Of a stretch of DNA of 64,000 nt, positions 7,279-17,346 are shown piece by piece. Position 1 is the first letter of the stretch. Each line of letters opens with the position of its first letter. The stretch is from Peptoclostridium sp. (lineage in GTDB: Bacteria; Bacillota; Clostridia; Peptostreptococcales; Peptostreptococcaceae). The notes under the pieces were generated by a model that saw only the letters and a program-made list of their open reading frames with translations, made no database searches and was not told the DNA's origin. The stretch covers positions 1 to 64,000 of the forward strand of contig NZ_WXFG01000005.1 of the NCBI RefSeq assembly GCF_009881055.1, in the 5' to 3' direction. The position numbers were made by a program, and so were the translations under genes.

Positions 7279-8325
7279 TTACTCAAGGGTTTTGTTACAT
7301 GTACTCACGGCCGCTTCAAGCTCTCTTACGAAGCTTTCTACGTCCTCTCTTGTCGTGTCAAACGACGTCACCCATCTGACTTCGCTTTTCTCCTCGTCCC
7401 ATATGAAGAAAAAGTACTTCTTCTGCAGCTCCTCTATCACCTTGGGCGGCAGCACTGCAAACACTGCATTCGTCTGTACTTCGTGGTCCACATTGACTCC
7501 GTCGATTTTGGAAGCCTTCTGCGCCAAGAGCCGTGCCATTTCATTGGCATTTCTGGCGTTCTCCAGCCAAAGATCGTCCTTGAGCAGCTCCTCGAACTGG
7601 GCCGCTATGTACCTCATCTTTGAGTGCAGCTGCATGCCCTGTTTTCTTACATACTTGAAGTCCGAGCACAGCGAGGTGTTGAAAAACACTACGGCTTCCC
7701 CGAACATCATTCCGTTTTTGGTTCCTCCGAATGAAAGCACGTCAACACCCGCGTCCCTAGTCATCTCACACAGGCCTGCTCCAAGCGACGCGGCGGCGTT
7801 GGCAAGCCTCGCTCCGTCCATATGTACGAGCAGTCCATGCTCGTGTGCGAAGTCGCATATGCGCCTTGTCTCCTCGACAGTATACACCTCGCCAAGCTCT
7901 GTACACTGGGTTATTGAGACGGCCCTGGGCTGGGAATGGTGCTGAAAGCCCAGCATGTGGAGCTTGCCTTTTATGTGCTCTATTCCAATCTTGCCGCCGC
8001 TGTGGTCGGTAACCTCAAGCTTTACGCCGCAGAAATTCTCAGGCGCTCCGCACTCGTCTACAGTTATGTGGGCAGTTGAAGGGCATATGACGCTGTTGTA
8101 GGAGTTTACTAGTGCCGATATACCCAGCACGTTTGCGCCTGTGCCGTTGTATACGAAGAATACCTCTGTGTCCTCGCCGAATATACCCTTGAATATCTCC
8201 TTGGCCCGATTTGTGTACTCGTCGTCCCCGTAAGACAGCGCATGTCCCTGGTTTGCCCTTATAAGTGCATCCATTATCCTTGGATGCACTCCCGAATTGT
8301 TGTCGCTGGCGAACATCTTGCTCAA
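7279..8325 (-). CDS. ltaE: low-specificity L-threonine aldolase
   Basis: A 348-residue PLP enzyme of fold type I that splits L-threonine or L-allo-threonine to glycine and acetaldehyde. It opens with FASDNNSGVHP, the usual aldolase N-terminus; the PLP-lysine motif is SFGGTKNGMM and the aspartate that holds the pyridine nitrogen lies in LLVHMDGARLANAA. I choose a TTG start at 8325 because AAGGGG lies about 7 bases upstream; a TTG at 8343 overlaps that site and an ATG at 8316 is too far from it. The gene starts some 20 bases after the cupin regulator ends, so the two form an operon. Glycine made here could feed glycine-reducing metabolism, which is inference. Confidence 0.9.
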   Translation of the reverse strand: MSKMFASDNNSGVHPRIMDALIRANQGHALSYGDDEYTNRAKEIFKGIFGEDTEVFFVYNGTGANVLGISALVNSYNSVICPSTAHITVDECGAPENFCGVKLEVTDHSGGKIGIEHIKGKLHMLGFQHHSQPRAVSITQCTELGEVYTVEETRRICDFAHEHGLLVHMDGARLANAAASLGAGLCEMTRDAGVDVLSFGGTKNGMMFGEAVVFFNTSLCSDFKYVRKQGMQLHSKMRYIAAQFEELLKDDLWLENARNANEMARLLAQKASKIDGVNVDHEVQTNAVFAVLPPKVIEELQKKYFFFIWDEEKSEVRWVTSFDTTREDVESFVRELEAAVSTCNKTLE

Positions 8326-8347
8326 AGGCTCATCCCCCTTCAAATGG

Positions 8348-8887
8348 TTAAAAATACGGCGGCGTGCTTATCCATATAACCTTGGCCTGGACCTTTCCTG
8401 GATTAGATATGAAGTGACTTGCCTTGGCCTTGTAGTAGAAGCATTCTCCTTTCTTGGCCTTGTGCTTTCTACTTCCAAGGTGCACCTCAACGTTGCCGCT
8501 CAGGACGTATCCGAATTCCTCGCCTTCGTGAGGCTCCTCCTCCTTGTACCTTCCGCCCGGCTCTAGCGTTAGCAGTATGGGCTCCATATCGTTCTTCTGG
8601 GCGTTGGGCACTATCCATTCGAGCGTATAGCCCAGCTCCTCGTCGGCTGTTTCGAAAACGTCGTCCCCTGTGAATACAATCTTCTCATCCTCGTATTCGT
8701 TGAAAAAATCCTTCAGATTCGTCCCCAGGCTCTCAAGTATGTCCACAAGCGTCGATATGGAAGGCGACGTCAGATCCCTCTCCACCTGGGAAATGAAGCC
8801 CTTGGAAAGGTCGCACCTGCTGGCAAGCTCTTCCTGGGTAAGGGCCTTGGCCATCCGCAGCTCCTTTATTTTTTTACCTATATTCAT
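8348..8887 (-). CDS. XRE-family regulator with C-terminal cupin domain
   Basis: A 179-residue protein. A helix-turn-helix of the Cro/CI type occupies residues 4-58 (LTQEELASRCDLSKGFISQVERD) and a cupin fold about 105-175 (PHEGEEFGYVLSGNVEVHLG, then KKGECFYYKAKASHFISN). This is the PuuR-like architecture, in which the cupin senses a small molecule such as a polyamine or amino acid. The neighbours are agmatinase and a basic amino acid decarboxylase upstream and threonine aldolase downstream, so polyamine-linked control is a reasonable inference. A terminator separates it from the agmatinase gene, so it has its own promoter, not identified. Confidence 0.88.
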   Translation of the reverse strand: MNIGKKIKELRMAKALTQEELASRCDLSKGFISQVERDLTSPSISTLVDILESLGTNLKDFFNEYEDEKIVFTGDDVFETADEELGYTLEWIVPNAQKNDMEPILLTLEPGGRYKEEEPHEGEEFGYVLSGNVEVHLGSRKHKAKKGECFYYKAKASHFISNPGKVQAKVIWISTPPYF

Positions 8888-8971
8888 ATATATCCCCTCA
8901 CAGAGTGTCTAATTTTATTTTATCCTATAATTATTTATTATAACCGAGCAGGCATTTGAAAAACAATGCAG

Positions 8972-8997
8972 AAAAACCCCGCATTGCTGTGCAGGGT
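8972..8997 (-). terminator. terminator after the decarboxylase-agmatinase operon
   Basis: On the minus strand, ACCCTGCA and TGCGGGGT arms pair with one mismatch around a CAGCAA loop, followed by five T residues. Confidence 0.65.
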
Positions 8998-9020
8998 CTG
9001 GTCTGTGGTTTGATTCTATT

Positions 9021-9875
9021 CTATTTGTACGCTATCGCAAGCAGCAGCTCCCTTAGAACCTTGCAGGCTACCGCTGTGGATGTGCCGCTCTGGTCATAGT
9101 GAGGAGATAGCTCCACCACGTCAGCTCCTACTATGTTGAGCCCCTTGAGCGTGCCTATGGCAGCCATCATCTCCTTGAAGGTGATTCCTCCCGGCTCTAT
9201 CGTGCCAGTTCCGGGGAATACCGAAGGATCCAGTATGTCCAGGTCTATAGTAACGTATACAGGCTTGCCTTTTAGGCTCTCGACAGCCTTTTCAAGCCCT
9301 GTGCAGTCGAACTTAGTAAGGCTCGTGTGAGCTTTGGCCCATTCGAACTCGACCTTTTCGCCTGATCTTATGCCGAACTGGTATATCCTGCCGTCGCCTA
9401 CAAACTCCCATACTCTTCTTATGACTGTGGCGTGTGAGAGCCTCTCGCCCATGTAGTCCTCACGCAGGTCCGTGTGGGCATCGAAGTGAATTATATGAAG
9501 GTCCGGATATTTTTCAAATACGGCTTTGATTGCAGGGTAGCTTACAAGGTGCTCTCCGCCTATCATGACGGGCACCTTCTCGTCGCTTACGACTCTTTGA
9601 GCGTATTCGTGTATCATATCGAGGACTCTTTCTGTGTTTCCAAAGGGAAGGTCAAGGTCGCCTCCGTCGAATATTGCCGCGTCCTCTATTATGTCCATGT
9701 CAAGGTATGGGCTGTACGTCTCAAGTCCGTATGATTCCTGTCTCATTATGGCTGGCGCGAATCTTGTGCCGGGTCTGAATGAAGTAGTCCCGTCAAAGGG
9801 GCTTCCGTAAACAACTATGTCAGCCTCGTCGTACGGGCTTTCAAAGCCTAAAAACGTGTGGATGTTCTTGTTCAT
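9021..9875 (-). CDS. speB: agmatinase (SpeB, ureohydrolase)
   Basis: A 284-residue arginase/agmatinase-family enzyme that hydrolyses agmatine to putrescine and urea. Binuclear manganese ligands are visible in GGEH (about 111-114), FDAHTDLR (about 135-142) and TIDLDILDPS (about 212-221). The N-terminal GSPFDGTTSFRPGTRFAP is the agmatinase signature. A TTG at 9881 and an ATG at 9875 are both possible; the ATG has the better spacing from AAGGGAG. It follows the decarboxylase gene by about 38 bases, giving a two-step arginine-agmatine-putrescine route, assuming the decarboxylase acts on arginine. Confidence 0.94.
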   Translation of the reverse strand: MNKNIHTFLGFESPYDEADIVVYGSPFDGTTSFRPGTRFAPAIMRQESYGLETYSPYLDMDIIEDAAIFDGGDLDLPFGNTERVLDMIHEYAQRVVSDEKVPVMIGGEHLVSYPAIKAVFEKYPDLHIIHFDAHTDLREDYMGERLSHATVIRRVWEFVGDGRIYQFGIRSGEKVEFEWAKAHTSLTKFDCTGLEKAVESLKGKPVYVTIDLDILDPSVFPGTGTIEPGGITFKEMMAAIGTLKGLNIVGADVVELSPHYDQSGTSTAVACKVLRELLLAIAYK

Positions 9876-9913
9876 GCTCAAGCATCTCCCTTCTATTCAA
9901 ATATTCAATCTGC

Positions 9914-11344
9914 CTAGTATCCGAGCACCTCTATGTATTCTACATTCGGGTCCTTCGTGCCTGAAAGCGTCGTCTTCTGGCTCTTTATGAAGCCTATATA
10001 TTCAATCATTTCCTCGCTTATCTTCTCGCCCATTGCAACTATAGGTATCCCCGGCGGATAGGCCATAACCGACTCGGCGCATATCATTCCCTTTGCCTCC
10101 GAGAGCTTTACTGTCCTTTTCATGCCGTAGAACGCATTCCTTGGCGAGACTATAACCTCTGGGTTTTTAAGCGGAGGAGTCTTTATTTTTATCTTTTCCT
10201 TGCCGAATCTCGCTGCCATGTCCCTTAATGCGCCTACGAGCTTTGAAACCGAATCCATGGCGTCTCCAAGGCTTATTATGGCGAGTATGTTGGTCGCATC
10301 GCCAAGCTCGACTTGTATGTTGTATTCGTCCCTGAGCAGGTCGTACGCCTCAAAGCCGGTCATTCCTATTCCCGTTACATTTACTCCGAGCTTTGTCTCG
10401 TCAAAGTTGTAAACGCCCTTGCCGTCGAGCAGCTCCTTGCCGAAGGCATACAGCCCTTCTATGGCGTTTATGCTCTCCCTTGCCCAGCTGGATACCTTGA
10501 GTATCTCCTGCAGAGATTCGCTCCCGCCTGTGGCTAGGCTCTTTCTGGCAACGTCAAGGCTGCTCATGAGCAGATACGACGCGCTTGTTGTCTGGGTGAG
10601 GTTTATAATCGATCTTACCTTTCCCGGGTCTATTAGGCCCTCTCTCATTAGCAGCAGAGAGCTTTGCGTTAGCGAGCCTCCGGTTTTGTGTAGGCTTACA
10701 GAGCTCATGTCTGCCCCCGCGCTCATTGCGTCCTGAGGCAGTCCCTCGCTGAAGCCAAAATGCGCCCCGTGGGCCTCGTCTACAAGCACAGCCATGCCGT
10801 GCCTGTGGGCAAGCTTTACTATCTCCCTTATGTTGCCCGTATAGCCGTAGTATGTCGGATTTATTATGAACACTGCCTTTGCGTCAGGGTTCTCCGCAAT
10901 TGCCAGTTCAACGCTTTCAACTGTCACTCCCATTGCAATCCCAAGCTGCGGATTTATCTGAGGCTGTATATACACAGGCTGCGCTCCGCTGAGTATTAGG
11001 CCGTTTATAGCCGACTTGTGGGCGTTCCTTGGAAGTATGACCTTCTCGCCAGGATTACAGGTGCTCATTATCATCGCCTGAACCGCGCTTGTGGTTCCGT
11101 TCACAAGGAAAAAACAGTGATCTGCCGAAAAAGCCTGGGCTGCCAGCTCCTGAGCTTCCTTTATAACGCCAGATGGATCATTTAGAAAATCCAGCGGCTT
11201 CATTGAGTTTACATCCACCTGCAGGACCTTTTCTCCCAGAAAATCGGCCAGCTCGGGGAGGCCCTTGCCATGCTTGTGCCCCGGCACATCGAATGGCGTA
11301 ACTTTTTTTTCATGGTATTTTTTAAGCGCCTCAAAAAGAGGCAT
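9914..11344 (-). CDS. speA: Orn/Lys/Arg decarboxylase, probable arginine decarboxylase
   Basis: A 476-residue PLP-dependent decarboxylase of the aspartate-aminotransferase fold, in the short form typical of Firmicutes. FDVPGHKHGKG opens the fold, DEAHGAHFGF carries the cofactor aspartate and SLHKTGGSLTQSS holds the PLP lysine. Family members act on arginine, lysine or ornithine; the agmatinase next door favours arginine. No good ribosome site precedes the ATG. A GGGGAG lies a few bases before an in-frame ATA seven codons upstream, and that extension would give a more family-like N-terminus, so a non-standard start is possible but not shown. A promoter lies at 11525-11553. Confidence 0.9.
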   Translation of the reverse strand: MPLFEALKKYHEKKVTPFDVPGHKHGKGLPELADFLGEKVLQVDVNSMKPLDFLNDPSGVIKEAQELAAQAFSADHCFFLVNGTTSAVQAMIMSTCNPGEKVILPRNAHKSAINGLILSGAQPVYIQPQINPQLGIAMGVTVESVELAIAENPDAKAVFIINPTYYGYTGNIREIVKLAHRHGMAVLVDEAHGAHFGFSEGLPQDAMSAGADMSSVSLHKTGGSLTQSSLLLMREGLIDPGKVRSIINLTQTTSASYLLMSSLDVARKSLATGGSESLQEILKVSSWARESINAIEGLYAFGKELLDGKGVYNFDETKLGVNVTGIGMTGFEAYDLLRDEYNIQVELGDATNILAIISLGDAMDSVSKLVGALRDMAARFGKEKIKIKTPPLKNPEVIVSPRNAFYGMKRTVKLSEAKGMICAESVMAYPPGIPIVAMGEKISEEMIEYIGFIKSQKTTLSGTKDPNVEYIEVLGY

Positions 11345-11524
11345 GCTGTGTTGATCTTTTTTTATGGGACTCCCCGCCTTTCTCTTTATATAGTGTCAAT
11401 CAAAATAATCTGGCCGAACCCGCCTCAATTCGTTACAAGGCACGAGCCCATCCAGATTCCCATTGATATCCAAGTCAAGAATACTAAACATTTTGTTTAT
11501 GTCTACTAAACGAACACTTTTATA

Positions 11525-11553
11525 ATTATACTAATTTGAAAATGAAAAATCAA
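11525..11553 (-). promoter_or_regulatory. sigma-A-type promoter of the speA-speB operon
   Basis: On the minus strand TTGATT (11553-11548), a 17-base spacer and a perfect TATAAT (11530-11525). This predicts a leader of roughly 170 bases before speA, long enough for regulation, although I see no known riboswitch in it. Confidence 0.65.
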
Positions 11554-11699
11554 CAGATTTTTTTGTCCTTTTTCGCCAGGGTTTGTCCGGGTTTTCGCCT
11601 GGATTCATCGGGCTTATTTGGCACTTGGATTTATTGTGTTGCCTATAATCAAAAAAAAACTTATCATATTAGTATGACTAGTTATTGGAGGAGATATAC

Positions 11700-12695
11700 A
11701 TGGAAGAGAGGAAAGTAATTTTTAGCGGCATACAGCCTTCCGGCGGGCTGACCCTCGGCAACTATCTGGGTGCCATAAAAAACTGGGTCAAGCTTCAGGA
11801 TGAATATGATTCTTATTTTTGCGTTGTAGACCTGCACGCAATAACTGTAAGACAAGAGCCAAAGAGCCTTCGAGAAAAAACGCTCGAGGTGCTTGCAATA
11901 TATATGGCCTCTGGGCTTGATCCGGAGAAGACGACGCTGTTCATACAGTCGCACGTGCCGGCGCACAGCGAGGCTCAGTGGCTGCTCAACTGCTACACCT
12001 ATATGGGAGAGCTCTCCAGGATGACGCAGTTCAAGGACAAGAGCCAGAGGGCAGGCGAGAGCATTCCTGTAGGCCTTTTCACGTATCCCGTACTCATGGC
12101 CGCCGACATACTCCTTTACAATGCGGACCTTGTGCCTGTCGGCAAGGATCAGATGCAGCACCTTGAGTTCTCAAGGGACCTGGCCGAGAGGTTCAACAAC
12201 TCCTACAGCCCTACGTTCAAGATACCTGAAGGGTACATACCAAAAGAGGGTGCAAAGATAATGAGCCTCCAGGAGCCCCTCAAGAAGATGTCAAAGTCCG
12301 ACGAGAACAAGAACTCTTTCATAATGATACTCGATACGCCTGACGACATAAGAAAGAAAATCTCAAGGGCTGTAACGGATACCGTGGGAGTAATCGCTTA
12401 CAACGACGAGCAGCCGGGAATCAAGAACCTTATAAACATTGCCAGCGCCATAAGCGGAGACTCGCCTGAGACTATAGTTGAAAGATACAGTGGCTGCGGC
12501 TATGCACAGCTCAAGTCGGACGTGGCAGAGCTTGTTGTAGCCGAGCTCTCTCCGATACAGGAAAAAGTACGCCAGCTTCTCTCAGACAAGGCTGAGCTCG
12601 AGAGGATATACAAGCTGGGCGCTGAAAAAGCCAACTACACAGCTTCCAAGATGCTCAGGAAAATGCAAAAGAAAATAGGCCTTATTCCAAGATAG
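11700..12695 (+). CDS. trpS: tryptophanyl-tRNA synthetase
   Basis: A 331-residue class I aminoacyl-tRNA synthetase that charges tRNA-Trp. The HIGH-equivalent is PSGGLTLGNYLGA (about 12-24) and the KMSKS loop is intact (KKMSKSDENK, about 200), with the tryptophan-pocket segment VGKDQMQHLEFSRD between. Length matches bacterial TrpRS. The start is the ATG after GGAGGAG; an earlier in-frame start at 11685 lacks a ribosome site. I looked for a T-box in the 350-base leader (tGGTACC or AGGGTGGNACCGCG elements) and found none. It stands alone with its own terminator. Confidence 0.96.
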   Translation: MEERKVIFSGIQPSGGLTLGNYLGAIKNWVKLQDEYDSYFCVVDLHAITVRQEPKSLREKTLEVLAIYMASGLDPEKTTLFIQSHVPAHSEAQWLLNCYTYMGELSRMTQFKDKSQRAGESIPVGLFTYPVLMAADILLYNADLVPVGKDQMQHLEFSRDLAERFNNSYSPTFKIPEGYIPKEGAKIMSLQEPLKKMSKSDENKNSFIMILDTPDDIRKKISRAVTDTVGVIAYNDEQPGIKNLINIASAISGDSPETIVERYSGCGYAQLKSDVAELVVAELSPIQEKVRQLLSDKAELERIYKLGAEKANYTASKMLRKMQKKIGLIPR

Positions 12696-12704
12696 GGAGA
12701 AATA

Positions 12705-12731
12705 AAAAGGAGCGCCCATGGCGCTCCTTTT
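12705..12731. terminator. terminator shared by trpS and the convergent YkuS-like gene
   Basis: Perfect stem AAAAGGAGCGCC / GGCGCTCCTTTT with a 3-base loop, symmetrical for both strands. Confidence 0.85.
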
Positions 12732-12761
12732 AGATTCCCGATTTCTATTCAAATTTAAGGC

Positions 12762-13052
12762 TTAACCCTCAAACCAGTTGGCTGGCTTTTTGCACATGTT
12801 GTTCTTGACTAGATTCAGTATTTCTTCCTTAGTATACTTGGCAGCATTTATTACGAGCATTTCATTTTCTCCGTCAATCCTGCATTCGGCAGAGCCCATC
12901 TCTTCCCAGTCCGAATCCGGTACGTCCACTATAGATATATCTGCGCCGCCTTTGCAGTTACCCATTACACAAACATCATAGCCGTTCTCTCTAAGATAGT
13001 CTGCGACCTCATTCAAACCAGTCTGAATTGTTATTTTTACATTTTCCGCCAT
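12762..13052 (-). CDS. YkuS-like (UPF0180) small protein
   Basis: A 96-residue soluble protein. The segment TGLNEVADYLRENGYDVCVM followed by a glycine/aspartate-rich turn (NCKGGADISIVDV) fits the UPF0180/YkuS family, which has no known function. The C-terminal half (ECRIDGENEMLVINAAKYTKEEILNLVKN) is a strand-helix unit longer than in Bacillus YkuS. Four cysteines are present (V-C-V-M-G-N-C near 35-41, C in AECR, C in NNMCKK), which is unusual for so small a protein and could mean metal or redox chemistry. The ATG at 13052 follows GGGGG-AAGAGTG. Confidence 0.6.
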   Translation of the reverse strand: MAENVKITIQTGLNEVADYLRENGYDVCVMGNCKGGADISIVDVPDSDWEEMGSAECRIDGENEMLVINAAKYTKEEILNLVKNNMCKKPANWFEG

Positions 13053-13238
13053 CACTCTTCCCCCTTTATATGTTTTAATTATTCTCACTGCTTGCCATAG
13101 TATATTCCCAAATCCTACAGGTTTATTCAGAGTTTTGATTTTTGTTATTGTTTTGTCACCGCGTTCCCCCTAAGGCCTTCTTTTGTATTGCTGATTAAGC
13201 TTTTGAATTAATTTATATTTTATAGTGGATATTTCTCA

Positions 13239-13664
13239 TCACCTTATTACGAACACGGGCATAGACGCATGGTGGACTACCTTGCTGGCCACAGAACCGA
13301 TCAGGAATCTCTTTGCTCCACTCATTCCATGTGTGCATATTATTATCATGTCACATTCTTCCCTTTCGGCCATGTCGATTATCTCTGCAGCCGGGTCGCC
13401 TGTTGCTATGTGGAATGTAACCTTTATGTCACTGCCTTCGAATTTGGATTTTGCTCCTTCTATTATTGTTTCAGCTCTCGCCTTGAGATATTCATCCATC
13501 GTCTGAAAATTTTGCGTTATAAAAGTCTGGGTAAATCCCGGTTCTATGTCTGCCACATTCAGCACTATTATTTCTGCACCGAACTTTTCCGCAAAGCTTA
13601 TAGCAATATCATACGCCTTTAGGCAAAAATCCGAGCCGTCGACCGGCAATAGTATCTTCTTCAT
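13239..13664 (-). CDS. universal stress protein A family protein
   Basis: A 141-residue UspA-fold protein. It opens KKILLPVDGSDFCLKAYDIAI and contains the ATP-binding G-2x-G-9x-G(S) motif in THGMSGAKRFLIGSVASKVVHHASMPV, so it is likely the nucleotide-binding kind. The start is the ATG preceded by GGAGGGG at 6 bases. It is monocistronic. UspA-type proteins respond to starvation and stress; no specific partner is indicated here. Confidence 0.92.
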   Translation of the reverse strand: MKKILLPVDGSDFCLKAYDIAISFAEKFGAEIIVLNVADIEPGFTQTFITQNFQTMDEYLKARAETIIEGAKSKFEGSDIKVTFHIATGDPAAEIIDMAEREECDMIIICTHGMSGAKRFLIGSVASKVVHHASMPVFVIR

Positions 13665-13870
13665 TAAAATCCCCTCCACAATTTGATATTTATTTATACG
13701 CTTATTCAGATTTTCTAATCCCATTTGGAATATCCATGATGTACATTTTTTGTATACCCTCAAACATTTCCTGCAAACCTAATTAAATATACATCAACGG
13801 GGTATATAAATATATACACTCTGATACCGTCACTTTTTCTTCTAAAAAATCCAGGATGGTGATTCGAATT

Positions 13871-15268
13871 ATGAAAGAACTGTTAATAAAAACTGTAATT
13901 GTTTCCCTAATGAGCACAGCGCCCATTTCTACCAATCCCGATGTGACATCTATTACTGCCTCGGCTACTGCAGCGCAGTTGAATTCCTTGATGACGCAGG
14001 GGGTCATGGATACGGCGGATGTGGCGAATTATACTCTTGAGGAGAACGTGAACGCTCAGGATATTTCCGAAGACGAGAAACTGGCCGTTCAGGGAGAAGC
14101 TGATACGCTCGTGCCTCAGGAGGAGGTACCTGCCCAGCAGGAGATTCAGCAGCAGCCTTCTGAGCCTGCAGCCGTGGCTCCTGCCAGCAATGTCATTGAG
14201 ACATACAACACTGTGCTTCCAGCTTCGATAGCCCTTAATCTCAAATACGACAAATACCTACCCGCCTATGACTATGTGCTGCTTTCCAAGGGTTCTGTCA
14301 ATATAAGGGAAGCTCCTAATACAGGCTCGAAAGTGGTAAGGACAGCCGGGTATTTTGAGAAAGTCAATGTGACAGAGGCTGTGACAGGAGAGTTTCTCTC
14401 CAAGTACAACTCCAGCAAATGGTACAAGGTGTTCTGGTATCAAAATGGGACAATACGGTCTGGCTACATGTTCTCTTCTCTTGTCGAAAAACGAGGTTTC
14501 CAGTTCGACAAGATGGCATCCTCGCTTGAAAATCTGCGCACTCAGATATCCAGCGGAAAGATGGGCTATGTTAACAACTACAAGAACAGGAACGGTCTTC
14601 CTCCTCTTTATAAGGGTTCCACAAGCGACAAATACGGCACACTCCGAGACCAGAGCGCCCCGGCATACGCGAGCCTCGGCAACAAGTCAGAGCTTATTTA
14701 CTTTGACGACGGCAAGCTCCTTAGGATAGTCGGCGAACAGGATTCATACTACAAGGTTGAGTCACTTGAACGTCCAGGCAGCTACCTTGTACCCAAGAAG
14801 TACGTATACACAAAAAATGCTCCTTCTTCTCTGGGCCAGGTTATAGTAGTCGACAGAAAGAACCAGAATGAGGCAGTATTCGAATGGACAGGCAGCTCAT
14901 GGCAGATGATTTCCTATACGTTTGCAACCACCGGAGCGCAGGACAAGTACAGGTTTGAAACTCCGCTCGGCTATTTCATGGCGATTGAAAGAAAGTCCAA
15001 ATTCCTGTATCTTGACGATATAACTAAAGAGATTGCCGGCTACGCACCTTATGCCATACGCTTCTCCGGTGGGGCCTATGTGCACGGCGTGCCGGTGGAC
15101 TATATAAAGAAAAACGGCCAGCTTGTCGATCCGGGCCAGAAGGAGACCCTATATACTCTGGGAACAGTCCCCAGATCCCACAAGTGCGTCAGGAACTATA
15201 CGTCACACGCGAAGTTTCTGTATGACTGGGTAAAGATTGGTCAGACTTCCGTAATAGTAATAGAATAG
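13871..15268 (+). CDS. exported SH3-domain L,D-transpeptidase (YkuD family)
   Basis: About 465 residues with an N-terminal signal-like hydrophobic stretch (LLIKTVIVSLMSTAPI), a low-complexity linker rich in E, Q, P and A (about 65-110), a bacterial SH3 domain (KGSVNIREAPNTGSKVVRTA, about 140-200) and a C-terminal YkuD catalytic domain (about 310-460). Catalytic residues are visible as the histidine in VHGVPV and SHKCVR, where the cysteine is the nucleophile. The canonical motif is SHGCVR; the glycine is lysine here. It would form 3-3 or lipoprotein-type cross-links in the cell wall. The ATG at 13871 is chosen for spacing from AGGATGGTG. It stands alone. Confidence 0.85.
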   Translation: MKELLIKTVIVSLMSTAPISTNPDVTSITASATAAQLNSLMTQGVMDTADVANYTLEENVNAQDISEDEKLAVQGEADTLVPQEEVPAQQEIQQQPSEPAAVAPASNVIETYNTVLPASIALNLKYDKYLPAYDYVLLSKGSVNIREAPNTGSKVVRTAGYFEKVNVTEAVTGEFLSKYNSSKWYKVFWYQNGTIRSGYMFSSLVEKRGFQFDKMASSLENLRTQISSGKMGYVNNYKNRNGLPPLYKGSTSDKYGTLRDQSAPAYASLGNKSELIYFDDGKLLRIVGEQDSYYKVESLERPGSYLVPKKYVYTKNAPSSLGQVIVVDRKNQNEAVFEWTGSSWQMISYTFATTGAQDKYRFETPLGYFMAIERKSKFLYLDDITKEIAGYAPYAIRFSGGAYVHGVPVDYIKKNGQLVDPGQKETLYTLGTVPRSHKCVRNYTSHAKFLYDWVKIGQTSVIVIE

Positions 15269-15292
15269 CCTTAGCATAGCATTCAAAAAATC

Positions 15293-15341
15293 AAAAATCC
15301 CGGATCAGCATATTTCTATGAGGCGCTGATTCGGGATATTC
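15293..15341 (+). terminator. terminator after the L,D-transpeptidase gene
   Basis: The arms ATCCCGGATCAGC and GCTGATTCGGGAT pair around a loop; the T-tract after it is weak. Confidence 0.6.
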
Positions 15342-15355
15342 TTTACTTTTGTAAT

Positions 15356-15562
15356 CTATATATGTTTATATTCCAAAGCTCTCTCGAGATTGGATATATT
15401 GTCCTCTGAAAAAAGATCTCTGCCTGTGGCTTTTATGTAAAAGCTGTTTATAGTCCTTATGTCATTGAACATAAAAGCGCTCGGCTTTGTAAGCCTGAGT
15501 CCTGTCAGCAGACTCGCTATTTCCTTTATTTCGTCCTCTGTTATTCTCACCGTGTTCTCCAA
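15356..15562 (-). CDS. small protein of unknown function
   Basis: About 68 residues from a TTG preceded by AGGGGGG at 6 bases. A frame from an ATG at 15604 would add 14 residues but has no ribosome site. The protein looks helical (ITEDEIKEIASLLTGLRL, then a second helix after FMFNDIRTI) and ends with ERALEYKHI. No signal peptide, membrane segment or motif is seen and I do not recognise the family. It lies convergent to the transpeptidase gene. Confidence 0.5.
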   Translation of the reverse strand: MENTVRITEDEIKEIASLLTGLRLTKPSAFMFNDIRTINSFYIKATGRDLFSEDNISNLERALEYKHI

Positions 15563-16947
<1,385 letters not shown>

Positions 16948-16959
16948 GGATAAAAAATG

Positions 16960-16986
16960 AAGGGATGCCCGAGGGCATCCCTTTTT
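16960..16986 (+). terminator. terminator of gap
   Basis: Perfect stem AAGGGATGCCC / GGGCATCCCTT with a GA loop and a following T-run. Confidence 0.88.
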
Positions 16987-17032
16987 GTTTTGAAAAAAGA
17001 CGAAATAAAATTCTTCTGGCTCGCGTGAAAAG

Positions 17033-17345
17033 CTAATCCAAGGAATAATTGGCCTTTAAATTTCGTTTTGTGATTTCCATTTGGCTTATGCTCGAATACA
17101 AGAAACAGTCGGTCTTAGACTCCGCTTTTGGATTTCCGTGCAGCTCATGCTCACTGCAGCTCTTGAATTTTGAGAACTCGCTGCGCTCAGACACTCAAAA
17201 TTCTGCTGCCGCAGCATCGCATTTTGCCGGGAAATCTGCAAAAGCAGACTCCAATAAGACCTTGCCTGTTTTTCTTGTATTCAATCGCCGCGATAATCCA
17301 GATAAGCGCAGCGTAAATCCGATGAAACAAAGCCAGGTCTTTTTT
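17033..17345. repeat. modular palindromic repeat, copy B
   Basis: The left flank repeats the shared GGCCTTTAAATTTCGTTTTG segment of copies A and D. A palindrome spans about 17092-17285 with arms containing GAATACAAGAAACA and TTTCTTGTATTC, and the core is inverted relative to copies A, C and D (17165-17203). The right flank (about 17320-17345, with AAAGCCAGGTCTTTTT) matches part of copy C. It fills the space between gap and the end of saoB. Confidence 0.82.
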
Positions 17346-17346
17346 A

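Noticed and set aside
7043..7945. 300-residue plus-strand open frame
   Set aside because: It runs antisense to threonine aldolase, lacks a ribosome site and reads as a Ser/Leu-rich low-information translation.
11345..11699. T-box riboswitch before trpS
   Set aside because: No specifier loop, antiterminator T-box sequence or terminator hairpin could be found in the leader.
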